This document shows, in pieces, positions 48,899-57,960 of a DNA stretch of 64,000 nucleotides. The stretch's first letter is position 1. Each line of letters begins with the position of its first letter. The notes under the pieces are model-generated. The model was not told where the DNA came from. It saw only the letters and a program-made list of their open reading frames with translations, and did no database searches. Position numbers and translations under genes: made by a program. The DNA is from Sphingomonas telluris (GTDB lineage: Bacteria > Pseudomonadota > Alphaproteobacteria > Sphingomonadales > Sphingomonadaceae): positions 447,501-511,500 of the forward strand of contig NZ_JAKZHW010000002.1 in NCBI RefSeq assembly GCF_022568775.1, in the 5' to 3' direction.

Positions 48899-50397
48899 GC
48901 CTGGCTCTCCTTCACGCGAGTCATGGCGAGTGCTGCAAGCACCAACACCCCGGCGGCGACCAGCATGGTCCAGATCGGCTCGTCGGGGAAGGCGGCCTTC
49001 ATGATCGATCCCATGACCGTCGCGACCAGCAGCTGCGGGACCACCACGAAGACGTTGAACAGGCCCATGTAGATGCCGAGCTTCCTCTGCGGCAGGTTGG
49101 ACGCGAGGATGGCGTAGGGCATCGCAAGGATAGACGCCCAGGCGATGCCGACGCCGATCTCAGACAGAACCAGCCATTTCGCGTCCTGGATGAAGAAGAA
49201 GCTCGCATAGGCTGCGGCTCCCGCGAGGAGGCAGACCATGTGCGTGCGCTCCTTGCCCAAGCGGCTGCTCAGCCACGGAAGTAGTGTCAGAGCGGCTACG
49301 GCGGAGACGCCATTGTAGATGGCGAACAGTTCGCCGACGCGGTTGCTGGCGTCCTGGTATCCGGCGCTCGCGGGATCGGGAGAATGGAAGAAGTATTGGG
49401 CGACCACGGGCGTCGTGTAGATCCACATGATGAAGAGCGCGGACCAGCTGAAGAACTGAACCAGCGCCAGGCGCTTCATCAATGGCGGCATTCCGGTAAA
49501 ATCGCCGACGATGTGAGCCAGCATATTGCTCGACCCGCCGCGGCGAGCGAGTTGGATGGCGATGATGCTGGCAAGGCCGTAGGCGATCAGAAGGCCGCCC
49601 AGCAGATACATCTCCTTTTCGAGGCCCCATTTGGCGACACCGAAGATCACCAGGCCGCCCGCCACAATCCAGATAATGCTTCGGCCGAGGCTTCGTGAGC
49701 CAAGAGCGCGAATCGTGGTGTCGCCGTCGGGATGGTCGGCCGTCTCGCCGAAGCCCGCCATTTCCTCGGGCGAATATTCGCGGGTCGCGAGCACGGTCCA
49801 AAGCACGGCAAGGAACAGCGCAGCTCCGCCGATCCAGAAGGCGTAGCGGACAGTGTCGGGAATGCCTCCACCTGCCGCCACGTTCGAAACGCCCAGTTTC
49901 TCCAACCCGGGCGGGATGAGCGAGCCGAGCACCGCACCGGCGCCGATGAAGGCGGTCTGCACCGCATAACCGGCGGTGTGCTGATCCTTGCGCAGCATGT
50001 CGCCGACGAAAGCGCGGAAAGGCTCCATGGAAATGTTGAGGCTCGCGTCGAGCATCCACAGCAGCAGCGCCGCGAAGAGGAGCGCGCCGGATAGCGGCAT
50101 GAGGAAGAGCGACAGCGCCGCGAGAAGGGCGCCGGCGACGAAATAGGGCCGGCGGCGACCGAGCCGTCCAAGCCAGGTCCGGTCCGACATGTGCCCGATA
50201 ATCGGTTGGACGAGCAGTCCCGTCAGCGGCGCCGCGACCCACAGGGCGGGCAGGTCATCGAGGCTCGATCCGAGCGACTGGAAAATGCGTGACATGTTCG
50301 CGTTCTGAAGCGCGAAGCCGATCTGGATGCCGAAGAAGCCGAACGAGATATTCCAAAGACCGGCCAGACTCTGCCGGGGTTTCTCACTGCCGAGCAT
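48895..50397 (-). CDS. MFS sugar transporter (maltose/SLC45-like)
   Basis: 500 residues with 12 predicted helices. The GPH/SLC45-type segment PIIGHMSDRTWLGRLGRRRPYFVAGA (MFS motif A) and FRAFVGDMLRKDQHTAGYAVQ are typical of maltose/sucrose-type permeases in sphingomonads and Caulobacter. ATG 50397 is preceded by GGGAGGG; an upstream TTG in frame is less likely. It would import oligosaccharides from the periplasm. It is transcribed with the LacI gene upstream. Confidence 0.88.
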   Translation of the reverse strand: MLGSEKPRQSLAGLWNISFGFFGIQIGFALQNANMSRIFQSLGSSLDDLPALWVAAPLTGLLVQPIIGHMSDRTWLGRLGRRRPYFVAGALLAALSLFLMPLSGALLFAALLLWMLDASLNISMEPFRAFVGDMLRKDQHTAGYAVQTAFIGAGAVLGSLIPPGLEKLGVSNVAAGGGIPDTVRYAFWIGGAALFLAVLWTVLATREYSPEEMAGFGETADHPDGDTTIRALGSRSLGRSIIWIVAGGLVIFGVAKWGLEKEMYLLGGLLIAYGLASIIAIQLARRGGSSNMLAHIVGDFTGMPPLMKRLALVQFFSWSALFIMWIYTTPVVAQYFFHSPDPASAGYQDASNRVGELFAIYNGVSAVAALTLLPWLSSRLGKERTHMVCLLAGAAAYASFFFIQDAKWLVLSEIGVGIAWASILAMPYAILASNLPQRKLGIYMGLFNVFVVVPQLLVATVMGSIMKAAFPDEPIWTMLVAAGVLVLAALAMTRVKESQA

Positions 50398-50460
50398 GCT
50401 TTCCCTCCCGCGCTCACGCGCGAGGCTGGCAGATCGATTGGCGTCGGACAACGCGGTCGG

Positions 50461-51489
50461 TCAGGCGCCTTGGCTGGAGTCGCGAACCACGAGCTTCACG
50501 GGAAGCAGCTGCGACTTGATCGTTCCATATTCGACCGCCTCGACGGCCGCTTCGACCAGCGCCTCGCCGGCGCGGCGCGAATCCTGGCGCACAGTGCTGA
50601 GTGGTGGGCTCGACAGGCTAGCGGCTGGAATGTCGTCGAAGCCGACGATCGCAACTTCGTCGGGGATCAGCCGCCCTAACTTCTGGAGCGCGTGCATGGC
50701 GCCAATCGCGGCGACGTCGCTGGCGCCAAAGATCGCGTCGAAGCGAACGCCTCGTTTGATGAGTTCTTCGACGCCCTCGCGCCCGGCTTGCTCGCTGGGC
50801 TCCGCATCGACGCACAGGCGGTTGTCGGGCTCGATGCCGGCGGCACGAAGGGCGCGGCAATAGCCACGCCAGCGGTCGAAGCACTCGGGATAGGCGGGTC
50901 CAGCTGTACCGATGAAAGCGATGTCCCTGCGGCCGGACTGCAGGAGGTGCTCGGTCGCGTCGAATCCGCCCTGTTCATTGTCGGAACCGACCGTGGCGCC
51001 GATTGGCACTCCCGGGGCCGATCCCCACCAGACGAAATGCGTACCCCGTTCGGTCAGCCGGCGAAGGATCGCCTCGTACTGCAGATAGTCGCCGTAACCG
51101 AGCAGGATGATCCCGTCCGCGCGATGCGTGTCGGCATAGTCGACGTGCCAGTCGGAGGAGAGCTGCTGGAACGAGATGAGCAGGTCGTACCCAGTGTCGG
51201 CGCACTTGCGGACCATCGCCCCCAGCATCGACAGATAGAAGGGATTTATGAGGCCGCCGTCGTCCGACGCGGCCTCCTCGAACAGGACGGCAAGCGTGCG
51301 CGAGCGGTTCCGGCGGAGGCCGGAGGCGTTCTTGTCGACCTTGTAGTTGAGCTGCTCCGCGGCGGCGAGGACTCGGGCCCGGGTCTCGGCGCTGACGGAG
51401 GGGCTATTGTTGAGGGCGCGGGACACCGTCGGCTGCGAAACGCCAGCCAGTGCTGCGATGTCGAAAGAGGTCGGCCGCCTCTGCATCAT
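50461..51489 (-). CDS. LacI-family regulator of the oligosaccharide locus
   Basis: 342 residues. The N-terminal helix-turn-helix is SFDIAALAGVSQPTVSRALNN, with hinge QLNYKVDKNASGLRR, and the periplasmic-binding-protein-like core includes GYGDYLQ, VGSDNEQGGFDATEHLLQSGRRDIAFIG and VAIVGFDDIPAASLSSPPLSTV. Such regulators are released from DNA by an oligosaccharide. Its gene lies between the MFS gene and the divergent TBDR, next to a palindrome it may bind. Confidence 0.94.
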   Translation of the reverse strand: MMQRRPTSFDIAALAGVSQPTVSRALNNSPSVSAETRARVLAAAEQLNYKVDKNASGLRRNRSRTLAVLFEEAASDDGGLINPFYLSMLGAMVRKCADTGYDLLISFQQLSSDWHVDYADTHRADGIILLGYGDYLQYEAILRRLTERGTHFVWWGSAPGVPIGATVGSDNEQGGFDATEHLLQSGRRDIAFIGTAGPAYPECFDRWRGYCRALRAAGIEPDNRLCVDAEPSEQAGREGVEELIKRGVRFDAIFGASDVAAIGAMHALQKLGRLIPDEVAIVGFDDIPAASLSSPPLSTVRQDSRRAGEALVEAAVEAVEYGTIKSQLLPVKLVVRDSSQGA

Positions 51490-51514
51490 CCCCTTCGACC
51501 CAAATTAGGCGCTC

Positions 51515-51528
51515 TGAATACGTATGTA
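51515..51528. promoter_or_regulatory. Candidate LacI-type operator
   Basis: TGAATACGTATGTA, a 14-base imperfect palindrome (12 of 14 bases symmetric) with central CpG, the feature LacI-family dimers recognise. It lies 26 bases upstream of the lacI-type start and 117 bases before the TonB receptor start, so it can control both directions. Seen in the sequence; binding is inferred. Confidence 0.6.
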
Positions 51529-51644
51529 TAGCTGCTGATCCAGTTCCCCTCAGCCGAAGCACTGATATTCCTGGTGCATCAGGAGAGAGGCGTCCGCGCT
51601 GCTTGGGGCATCGACGGCCGGACGTGTCAACGAGGGGAGAGTAC

Positions 51645-54608
51645 ATGACTGGTTTAACTTCGCGTTCGCGCCTGGCCGCAGCGGCGAGCCCGCTCGCGCT
51701 ATGCCTGGCATTCGCAAGCAGCGCGGCCTACGCGCAAGACACGACGCCACCGCCGCCGGATCCGAGCGCAGCGATCGAGGCCGGCCAGGAGGTCGACGCC
51801 GGCGCTTTAAAGGAAGAGACGCCGGGCGAGAGCCCGATCGTCGTTACCGGCTTCCGCGCCGCGCTGCAGAACGCAGTGAACACTAAGAAGCGGGCCGACC
51901 AGATCGTCGAGTCGGTCAGCGCGGAAGACATCGGCAAGCTGCCGGACGCCTCGATCGCGGAATCGATTTCCCGCCTGCCGGGCGTCGCCTCGCAGCGCAT
52001 CGCGGGTTCCGGCCGCACGTCCTATCTGTCGATCCGCGGCTTCGCCCCGGACTATTCGACGACGCTCCTTAATGGGCGCGAACAGACGTCGACGGGCGAC
52101 AACCGTGCGGTCGAATACGACCAGTATCCGTCGGAAATCGTCAGCCAGGTCAACGTCTATAAGACGCCCATGGCCTCGATCATCGGCCAGGGTGTCGCCG
52201 GTACGGTCGACCTTCGGACGATCCGTCCCCTCGAATATGGCAAGCAGGTCATCTCGTTCGGTGGCCGTGGCGTCTACATCGACAACGGCAAGATCAACGA
52301 CGGCAGCAAGGAGTTCGGCTACCGCCTGAACGGCGTCTACGTCGACCAGTTCGCCGACGGGAAGGTGGGCGTGTCGCTCGCCGCCAGCTGGAACGACGAG
52401 CCCTATTCGCTCGAGGAGTTCGAATCGTGGGGCTATCCGACGATCGGCCCGAACGGCGGCCCGCCGGCGGTCATCGGCGGCACCAAGTCCTACGTGACGT
52501 CCAGCCAGCTGAAGCGCTTCGGCCTTCAGGGCACGCTGGAATTCAAGCCGACGGACCAGATCACGTCGACCGTCGACGCCTTCTACTCCAACTTCAAGGA
52601 CGACCAGATCAAGCGCGGCATGGAAGTGCCGCTCTATTGGTCGTCGGCCGTCCTGGAGCCTGGCTTCACCGTCAACGACGGCCTGGTCACCAAGGGGACG
52701 TTCAGCAACGTCCATGCCGTGCCCCGCAACGTCGCCTGGCAGCGTGATGCCAAGCTCTATTCGTTCGGCTGGAACAACCGGTACGACAATGACGACGGCT
52801 GGCACGGCGTCCTCGACCTCAGCTACTCGAAGACCAAGCGCAACGAGTGGATCTTCGAGGTCTGGTCGACCACCGGCGGCGTGCCCGACGTCATGGATTT
52901 CGAATCCGGCGGCCACGGGACCAGCTTCACGCACGATCTCGATTATTCCGATCCGAACCTCGTCGTTCTGTCCGATCCGGGCGGATGGGGCGGCACCGGC
53001 TACTCGAACAACCGCATCGTCCACGATCGCATCTGGCAGTATCGCGGCGAAATCGGGAAGGATCTGAACACCAGCATCTTCTCGCGCGGCGTCTTCGGCG
53101 TGAACTTCACGAACCACGACAAGTCGCTGACCCCGGACGAGGCCTTCATTCGCCTGCCGAACGGCGCCGCTTCGGCCCACGTCCCGACAGACCTTCTCAA
53201 GAAGCCGACCGATCTCGACTTCCTCGGGCTCGGACCGGTTCTGTCCTTCGATCCGTTCGATCTGCTCGACGCGGGCATCATCACGCTCGTCAGCGGCAAC
53301 ACGAATCCGGACGTTCAGCTGAAGGCCTACGACGTCCACGAAAACCTTTGGACGCTGTACACGCAGTGGGACATCCGTGCCGACCTCGGCTCGGCTGAGC
53401 TGACCGGCAACGTTGGCGTGCAGGCGGTGCACACCGATCAGAGCGCCGGCGGCTTCATTGCGCAGAACGGCGAGATCACGCCTACGACTGGTGGGGCGCA
53501 GTATTGGGACGTCATGCCCAGCCTCAACCTGTCGGCTCGCTTCCCGAGCGATTGGGTGATCCGCCTCGGCCTCGCGCGTGAAGTGATGCGGCCGCGCATG
53601 GACGACATGCGGTCCTCGACGCGCGTTAATATCAGCAATGGAAGCAGCCCCGATCCGGAGCTTCACTTCGTCACGGGCGATACGGGTCAGCCGGAACTCC
53701 GGCCGTTCCGTGCCAATGCAGCGGACCTCAGCTTCGAGAAGTATTTCGGCATCAAGGGCTACGTCGCGCTGCAGCTGTTCTACAAGCACTTCAACACGTT
53801 TGTCGTGAACCAGGCGCTGCCCGGCGTACCTTACGACTTTACGGGGCTTCCGCTGCCGGAACCGTTCCAGAGTACCGACCCGAGCGATCCGCTCACCTAC
53901 GTGCCGCCTGAAAATATCCAGAACGGCATCATCTTCCAGCCGTACAACGTGAAGGGCGGCAACCTGTACGGTGCGGAACTTGCAGGTACGATCCCGATTG
54001 GCGAATTCATCCCCGCACTGGACGGCTTCGGCTTCACGGGCGGCGCGGGCTGGACCAAGTCGAAGATCCACATTTCTCCAGGCGCGCCTCCAAGCGACCT
54101 GCCCGGCTATTCGAAGTGGGTCGTGAACGGCACCGCCTACTTCGAAAAGTACGGCTTCTCTGCCCGTGTCAGCGGACGCTATCGTTCGAGCTTCATCGGC
54201 GAGGTCTCGGGCTTCGGCGCGAACCGTACGCTTCGCCGTTCGAAGCCGGAGACGGTCTGGGATGCGCAGATCGGGTATGAGTTCCAGCCAACCTCTGCGC
54301 TGGCTGGCTTGTCTCTCTATCTGCAGGGCCAGAACCTGACGAACGAGCCGTTCGTGACCTTCGGAAGCGCCGAGAACCAGATCATCAACTATCAGGAGTT
54401 CGGTCGGCGCTTCATGCTGGGCGCGACCTACAAGTTCGGTCAGCACGCGGCTCCGCCGCCTCCGCCGCCGCCACCTCCGCCGCCGCCTGCACCGCCGCCT
54501 CCGGCGACGCAGACTTGCGCCGACGGCTCGGTAATCCTGGCGACCGAGGCCTGCCCGGCCCCGCCGCCTCCGCCTCCGCCGCCTCCGCCGGCGCCTGAAC
54601 GCGGCTGA
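51645..54608 (+). CDS. TonB-dependent receptor of the oligosaccharide locus
   Basis: 987 residues; GAGGGGAGA precedes the ATG. Signal peptide to ~AYAQ (31), then a Pro-rich stretch, ESPIVVTGFRAALQNAVNTKK, the plug (VSAEDIGKLPDASIAESISRLPGV; LSIRGFAPDYSTTLLNGREQTSTGDN) and a barrel ending YKF at 931. This is the Caulobacter MalA-type TBDR group. A 56-residue tail follows: poly-Pro, TQTCADGSVILATEACP, poly-Pro and APERG, almost the same as in the first receptor. A huge antisense reading frame covers it but is a codon-bias shadow. Its neighbours suggest maltodextrin import. Confidence 0.95.
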   Translation: MTGLTSRSRLAAAASPLALCLAFASSAAYAQDTTPPPPDPSAAIEAGQEVDAGALKEETPGESPIVVTGFRAALQNAVNTKKRADQIVESVSAEDIGKLPDASIAESISRLPGVASQRIAGSGRTSYLSIRGFAPDYSTTLLNGREQTSTGDNRAVEYDQYPSEIVSQVNVYKTPMASIIGQGVAGTVDLRTIRPLEYGKQVISFGGRGVYIDNGKINDGSKEFGYRLNGVYVDQFADGKVGVSLAASWNDEPYSLEEFESWGYPTIGPNGGPPAVIGGTKSYVTSSQLKRFGLQGTLEFKPTDQITSTVDAFYSNFKDDQIKRGMEVPLYWSSAVLEPGFTVNDGLVTKGTFSNVHAVPRNVAWQRDAKLYSFGWNNRYDNDDGWHGVLDLSYSKTKRNEWIFEVWSTTGGVPDVMDFESGGHGTSFTHDLDYSDPNLVVLSDPGGWGGTGYSNNRIVHDRIWQYRGEIGKDLNTSIFSRGVFGVNFTNHDKSLTPDEAFIRLPNGAASAHVPTDLLKKPTDLDFLGLGPVLSFDPFDLLDAGIITLVSGNTNPDVQLKAYDVHENLWTLYTQWDIRADLGSAELTGNVGVQAVHTDQSAGGFIAQNGEITPTTGGAQYWDVMPSLNLSARFPSDWVIRLGLAREVMRPRMDDMRSSTRVNISNGSSPDPELHFVTGDTGQPELRPFRANAADLSFEKYFGIKGYVALQLFYKHFNTFVVNQALPGVPYDFTGLPLPEPFQSTDPSDPLTYVPPENIQNGIIFQPYNVKGGNLYGAELAGTIPIGEFIPALDGFGFTGGAGWTKSKIHISPGAPPSDLPGYSKWVVNGTAYFEKYGFSARVSGRYRSSFIGEVSGFGANRTLRRSKPETVWDAQIGYEFQPTSALAGLSLYLQGQNLTNEPFVTFGSAENQIINYQEFGRRFMLGATYKFGQHAAPPPPPPPPPPPPAPPPPATQTCADGSVILATEACPAPPPPPPPPPPAPERG

Positions 54609-54619
54609 TCTTGAGCGTT

Positions 54620-54645
54620 GCCGGCGGCGCTTCGGTGCCGCCGGC
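54620..54645 (+). promoter_or_regulatory. Stable intercistronic hairpin after the TonB receptor
   Basis: An 11-bp stem, GCCGGCGGCGC with GTGCCGCCGGC (one G-U pair), is closed by a C(UUCG)G tetraloop, the most stable RNA loop class. It lies 11 bases after the receptor stop and 22 before the halogenase, with no U-tract. It may stabilise the upstream receptor mRNA or reduce read-through, leaving the downstream genes at lower level. Confidence 0.5.
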
Positions 54646-54667
54646 CCGCGAACGATGAAAGAGCGAC

Positions 54668-56188
54668 ATGGGTGAAGTGAGTCAGCCCCGGATCGTCGTC
54701 GTGGGCGGCGGAACGGCGGGATGGATGACGGCCGCCGCACTCGCGCGCTTCTGCGTGCCGAAGTTCTCGGTGACGCTCGTGGAGTCGGACGAGATCGGCA
54801 TCGTCGGCGTCGGCGAGGCCACGATTCCCTCCATCCGCGATTTCAACAGCGCGCTGGGGATCAACGAGGCGGAATTCCTCGCCGCGACGGGCGCCACCTA
54901 CAAGCTTGGCATCGCCTTCGAAGGGTGGGGTCGCCCGAATGAGAGCTATGTCCACGCCTTCGGCCTCGTCGGCAGCGCTCTCGGCGTCGTGCCCTTCCAT
55001 CAATACTGGTTGCGCGGCCGGCAGCTGGGCATTTCGAAGCCGCTCGGCCATTACGTCCTGCACACGATCGCCATTGCCGGCAATCGCTTCGCGCATGTCG
55101 AGCGGCCGGCGGGAAGCCCGCTTCCGCCGATGCCCTACGCGTTTCACTTCGACGCGAGCCTGTACGCCCGCTTCCTGCGCGGTTTTGCCGAGCAGCGCGG
55201 CGTCGTCCGGCAGGAAGGTCGCATCGTCAGCATCGAGCGCAACGGGGAGAACGGCGACGTCTCGGCAGTCCTGCTGGCGAACGGCACGCGGGTGGCGGGC
55301 GACCTGTTCATCGACTGCTCCGGGTTCCGGGGCCTGCTGATCGAACAGGAGCTGGAAGCCGGTTTCGAAGACTGGTCGCAGTGGCTTCAGTGCGACCGCG
55401 CGGTTGCCGTTCCCTGCGCTCGGGTAGAGCCACTGATGCCGCTCACGCGCTCGATCGCGCGGGAGGCGGGCTGGCAGTGGCGAATTCCGCTGCAGCACCG
55501 GATCGGCAACGGCCACGTCTTCTCATCGCGCCGCATCAGCGAAGACGAAGCAACGGCGCAGTTGCTCGCCAATCTCGACGGCGAGCCGATGGCAGATCCC
55601 CGAACGATCCGCTTCAAGACGGGTCGGCGGCGGAAAACCTGGGTACGGAACGTGGTCGCGATCGGTCTCTCGTCGGGGTTCATCGAGCCGCTGGAATCGA
55701 CGTCGATCCATCTGATCCAGACCGGCATCAACCGCCTGCTGGAGCTCTTGCCCGCAGCCGAGATCACCGATGCTGCCCGCGAGGACTACAACCAGCGCTC
55801 CGCGTTCGAGATGGAGCGCGTCCGCGATTTCATCATCCTCCACTATCACGCCAACCAGCGCGAGGGTGAGCCGTTCTGGGATGAGCTCCGGACCATGGAA
55901 GTGCCCGAGGAGCTCAAACACAAGATGGATCTGTTCCAGGCGATCGGCCGCGTCAGCCCTAGCTTCGACGAACTCTTCGACTCCCGGGCGTGGGTGCAGG
56001 TGATGATCGGTCAGAACGTCATCCCAGAGAGCTACAATCCCGTTGCAGACCTGCTACCCGAGCCGCGCCTGCGCGAGTTCCTCGAAGGGCTGGAGCGGTC
56101 GCACGTACAGGAGGTGTCGCGAATGCCTGATCACGGCGAGTTTGTCGCGAAGTTCGGTCCCATGAACCGCGAGATGGAGACCGCCTGA
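54668..56188 (+). CDS. Flavin-dependent halogenase family protein (tryptophan-halogenase type)
   Basis: 506 residues. FAD site IVVVGGGTAGWMTAAAL (GxGxxG at 13-18), catalytic-type Lys79 in GATYKLGIAFEGW (the number of the essential Lys in PrnA/RebH), and the WxWxIP signature AGWQWRIP near 270, which blocks the monooxygenase side reaction. The residues needed for halogenation are therefore present. A separate flavin reductase is not visible. Such genes recur beside TonB receptors in sphingomonads, Caulobacter and Xanthomonas, and several accept indole-type substrates in vitro. The natural substrate here is unknown. Confidence 0.88.
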   Translation: MGEVSQPRIVVVGGGTAGWMTAAALARFCVPKFSVTLVESDEIGIVGVGEATIPSIRDFNSALGINEAEFLAATGATYKLGIAFEGWGRPNESYVHAFGLVGSALGVVPFHQYWLRGRQLGISKPLGHYVLHTIAIAGNRFAHVERPAGSPLPPMPYAFHFDASLYARFLRGFAEQRGVVRQEGRIVSIERNGENGDVSAVLLANGTRVAGDLFIDCSGFRGLLIEQELEAGFEDWSQWLQCDRAVAVPCARVEPLMPLTRSIAREAGWQWRIPLQHRIGNGHVFSSRRISEDEATAQLLANLDGEPMADPRTIRFKTGRRRKTWVRNVVAIGLSSGFIEPLESTSIHLIQTGINRLLELLPAAEITDAAREDYNQRSAFEMERVRDFIILHYHANQREGEPFWDELRTMEVPEELKHKMDLFQAIGRVSPSFDELFDSRAWVQVMIGQNVIPESYNPVADLLPEPRLREFLEGLERSHVQEVSRMPDHGEFVAKFGPMNREMETA

Positions 56189-57960
56189 TGGTCATCCTGA
56201 CGATGCTTGCGGCGATGGTCGTCGCCACACCGCCGGCTGCCGACTACCGCGCTCGCCAGCCGGAAGACGAGGTCATCTACTTCCTGCTTCCGGACCGGTT
56301 CGATAACGGCGACCCCGCGAACGATCGCGGCGGTTTGAAGGGTGACCGGCTGACGACCGGCTTCGATCCGACAGCTAAGGGCTTCTTCCACGGCGGCGAC
56401 CTCAAAGGCGTGATCAAGCGCCTCGATTACATCCAGGGGCTTGGCGCGACCGCCGTCTGGGTCGCGCCGGTATTTCAGAACAAGGCCGTTCAGGGCGCTC
56501 CCGGGCATGAGAGCGCGGGCTACCATGGCTACTGGATCACCGATTTTACTGAGGCCGATTCACATCTCGGCACGAACAAGGACTTCAAGGCGCTGGTGGA
56601 CGCCGTCCATGCGCGCGGAATGAAGTTCTACATGGACATCGTGGTCAACCACACGGCCGACGTGATCCAGCTCGAAGGATGCAAGAGCGGCGTCGAATGT
56701 CCGTATCGGAGCATCGCCGATTATCCTTTTCAACGCCGCGGCGGCGTCGACGGCACGCCGATCAATCCGGGCTTCGATGGCGCCAATTTCGAAGCGCTGA
56801 AGGATCCGAACTACGCCTATACGGTCAGCATTCCGCCCGCCGAGCGGAACGTGAAGGTTCCGGCCTGGCTCAACGACCCGATCTACTATCACAACCGCGG
56901 CAACTCGACGTTTCGGGGCGAGTCCAGCTTGATGGGCGACTTCTTCGGGCTCGACGACGTCTACACGGAGCATCCTCGGGTCATCGAAGGGATGATCGAG
57001 ATCTACGGGAAGTGGATCGACGACTTCGCTGTCGACGGTTTCCGCATCGACACGGCGCAGCACGTCAATCCCGAGTTCTGGCAAAAGTTCGTCCCCGCCA
57101 TGCTGGCGCGGGCGAAGGGTCGCGGCATCCCGAACTTCCACATCTTCGGGGAAGTCTCGACGAGCGAGATGGACCCGGCGCACACTGCCGTGAACACGCG
57201 CGTCGACAAGCTGCCCAACATCCTCGACTTCGCGTTCGGCCGCGCAGTCATCGACACCGTCGCCGGGCAAGCGGGAACGGACGAGCTCGCCAAGCTCTTC
57301 CGCGCCGACCCCTTATACGAAGGCGGGGCCGATGCCGCGCGGCGGAACCCGACCTTCCTCGGCAATCATGACGCGGGCCGCTTCCCCGCATTGCTCAAGA
57401 TCTTCGGCTTCAAAGGGGACGATGCCGAGCTGTTCAAGCGCGACATCCTGGGTCACGCGATGCTGCTCACACTGCGCGGAGTTCCGACGATCTACTCGGG
57501 CGACGAGCAGGGTTTCGTCGGCAAGGGCGGGGACCAGGACGCTCGTCAGGACATGTTCGCGTCCAGGGTGGCGACCTATAACGAGGACAAGCTGCTCGGC
57601 ACGGCGTCGACGACCGCCCGCGAAAACTTCGCCACGGATCATCCGATGTACCGTGAAATCGCGAAGCTCGCTCAACTTCGCACGAGCCATGCGGCGCTGA
57701 CGCGCGGCCGGCAGGTCGTGCGCTACTCGCAGGACAAGCCGGGACTGTTCGCGGTGTCGCGTCTGGACCCGTCGACCGGCCGCGAGATGCTGCTGCTGTT
57801 CAACACGTCGACAAGTCCCGTCGAGCAGAACGTCGTCGTCGAAGTTCGTTCCGCTCAGTGGGACACCCTCGCCGGGACCTGCTCCGCGACGGCGTCAGCG
57901 CCCGGGAGCGTTCGCGTCAATGTGCCGGCTCTCGGCTATGCTGTGTGCAATGCTCGCTGA
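56188..57960 (+). CDS. Exported GH13 alpha-amylase-family enzyme
   Basis: 590 residues. A short hydrophobic leader (ILTMLAAMVVATPPA) suggests export to the periplasm. GH13 regions: DIVVNH (I), DGFRIDTAQH (II, nucleophile Asp), FGEVS (III, acid/base Glu) and FLGNHD (IV). The start sits on the halogenase stop (TGATG), and the end overlaps the next gene by 11 bases. It likely cuts maltodextrins or cyclodextrins. The sequence is closer to cyclomaltodextrinase/neopullulanase-like than classical amylase, though the exact subfamily is uncertain. Confidence 0.9.
   Translation: MVILTMLAAMVVATPPAADYRARQPEDEVIYFLLPDRFDNGDPANDRGGLKGDRLTTGFDPTAKGFFHGGDLKGVIKRLDYIQGLGATAVWVAPVFQNKAVQGAPGHESAGYHGYWITDFTEADSHLGTNKDFKALVDAVHARGMKFYMDIVVNHTADVIQLEGCKSGVECPYRSIADYPFQRRGGVDGTPINPGFDGANFEALKDPNYAYTVSIPPAERNVKVPAWLNDPIYYHNRGNSTFRGESSLMGDFFGLDDVYTEHPRVIEGMIEIYGKWIDDFAVDGFRIDTAQHVNPEFWQKFVPAMLARAKGRGIPNFHIFGEVSTSEMDPAHTAVNTRVDKLPNILDFAFGRAVIDTVAGQAGTDELAKLFRADPLYEGGADAARRNPTFLGNHDAGRFPALLKIFGFKGDDAELFKRDILGHAMLLTLRGVPTIYSGDEQGFVGKGGDQDARQDMFASRVATYNEDKLLGTASTTARENFATDHPMYREIAKLAQLRTSHAALTRGRQVVRYSQDKPGLFAVSRLDPSTGREMLLLFNTSTSPVEQNVVVEVRSAQWDTLAGTCSATASAPGSVRVNVPALGYAVCNAR

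Noticed and set aside
51807..54740. 977-codon open frame antisense to the sugar-locus TonB receptor
   Set aside because: It mirrors the receptor codon pattern, is highly Arg-rich with poly-Arg where the receptor has poly-Pro, and has no domain, signal or ribosome binding site. A GC-skewed third-position shadow.
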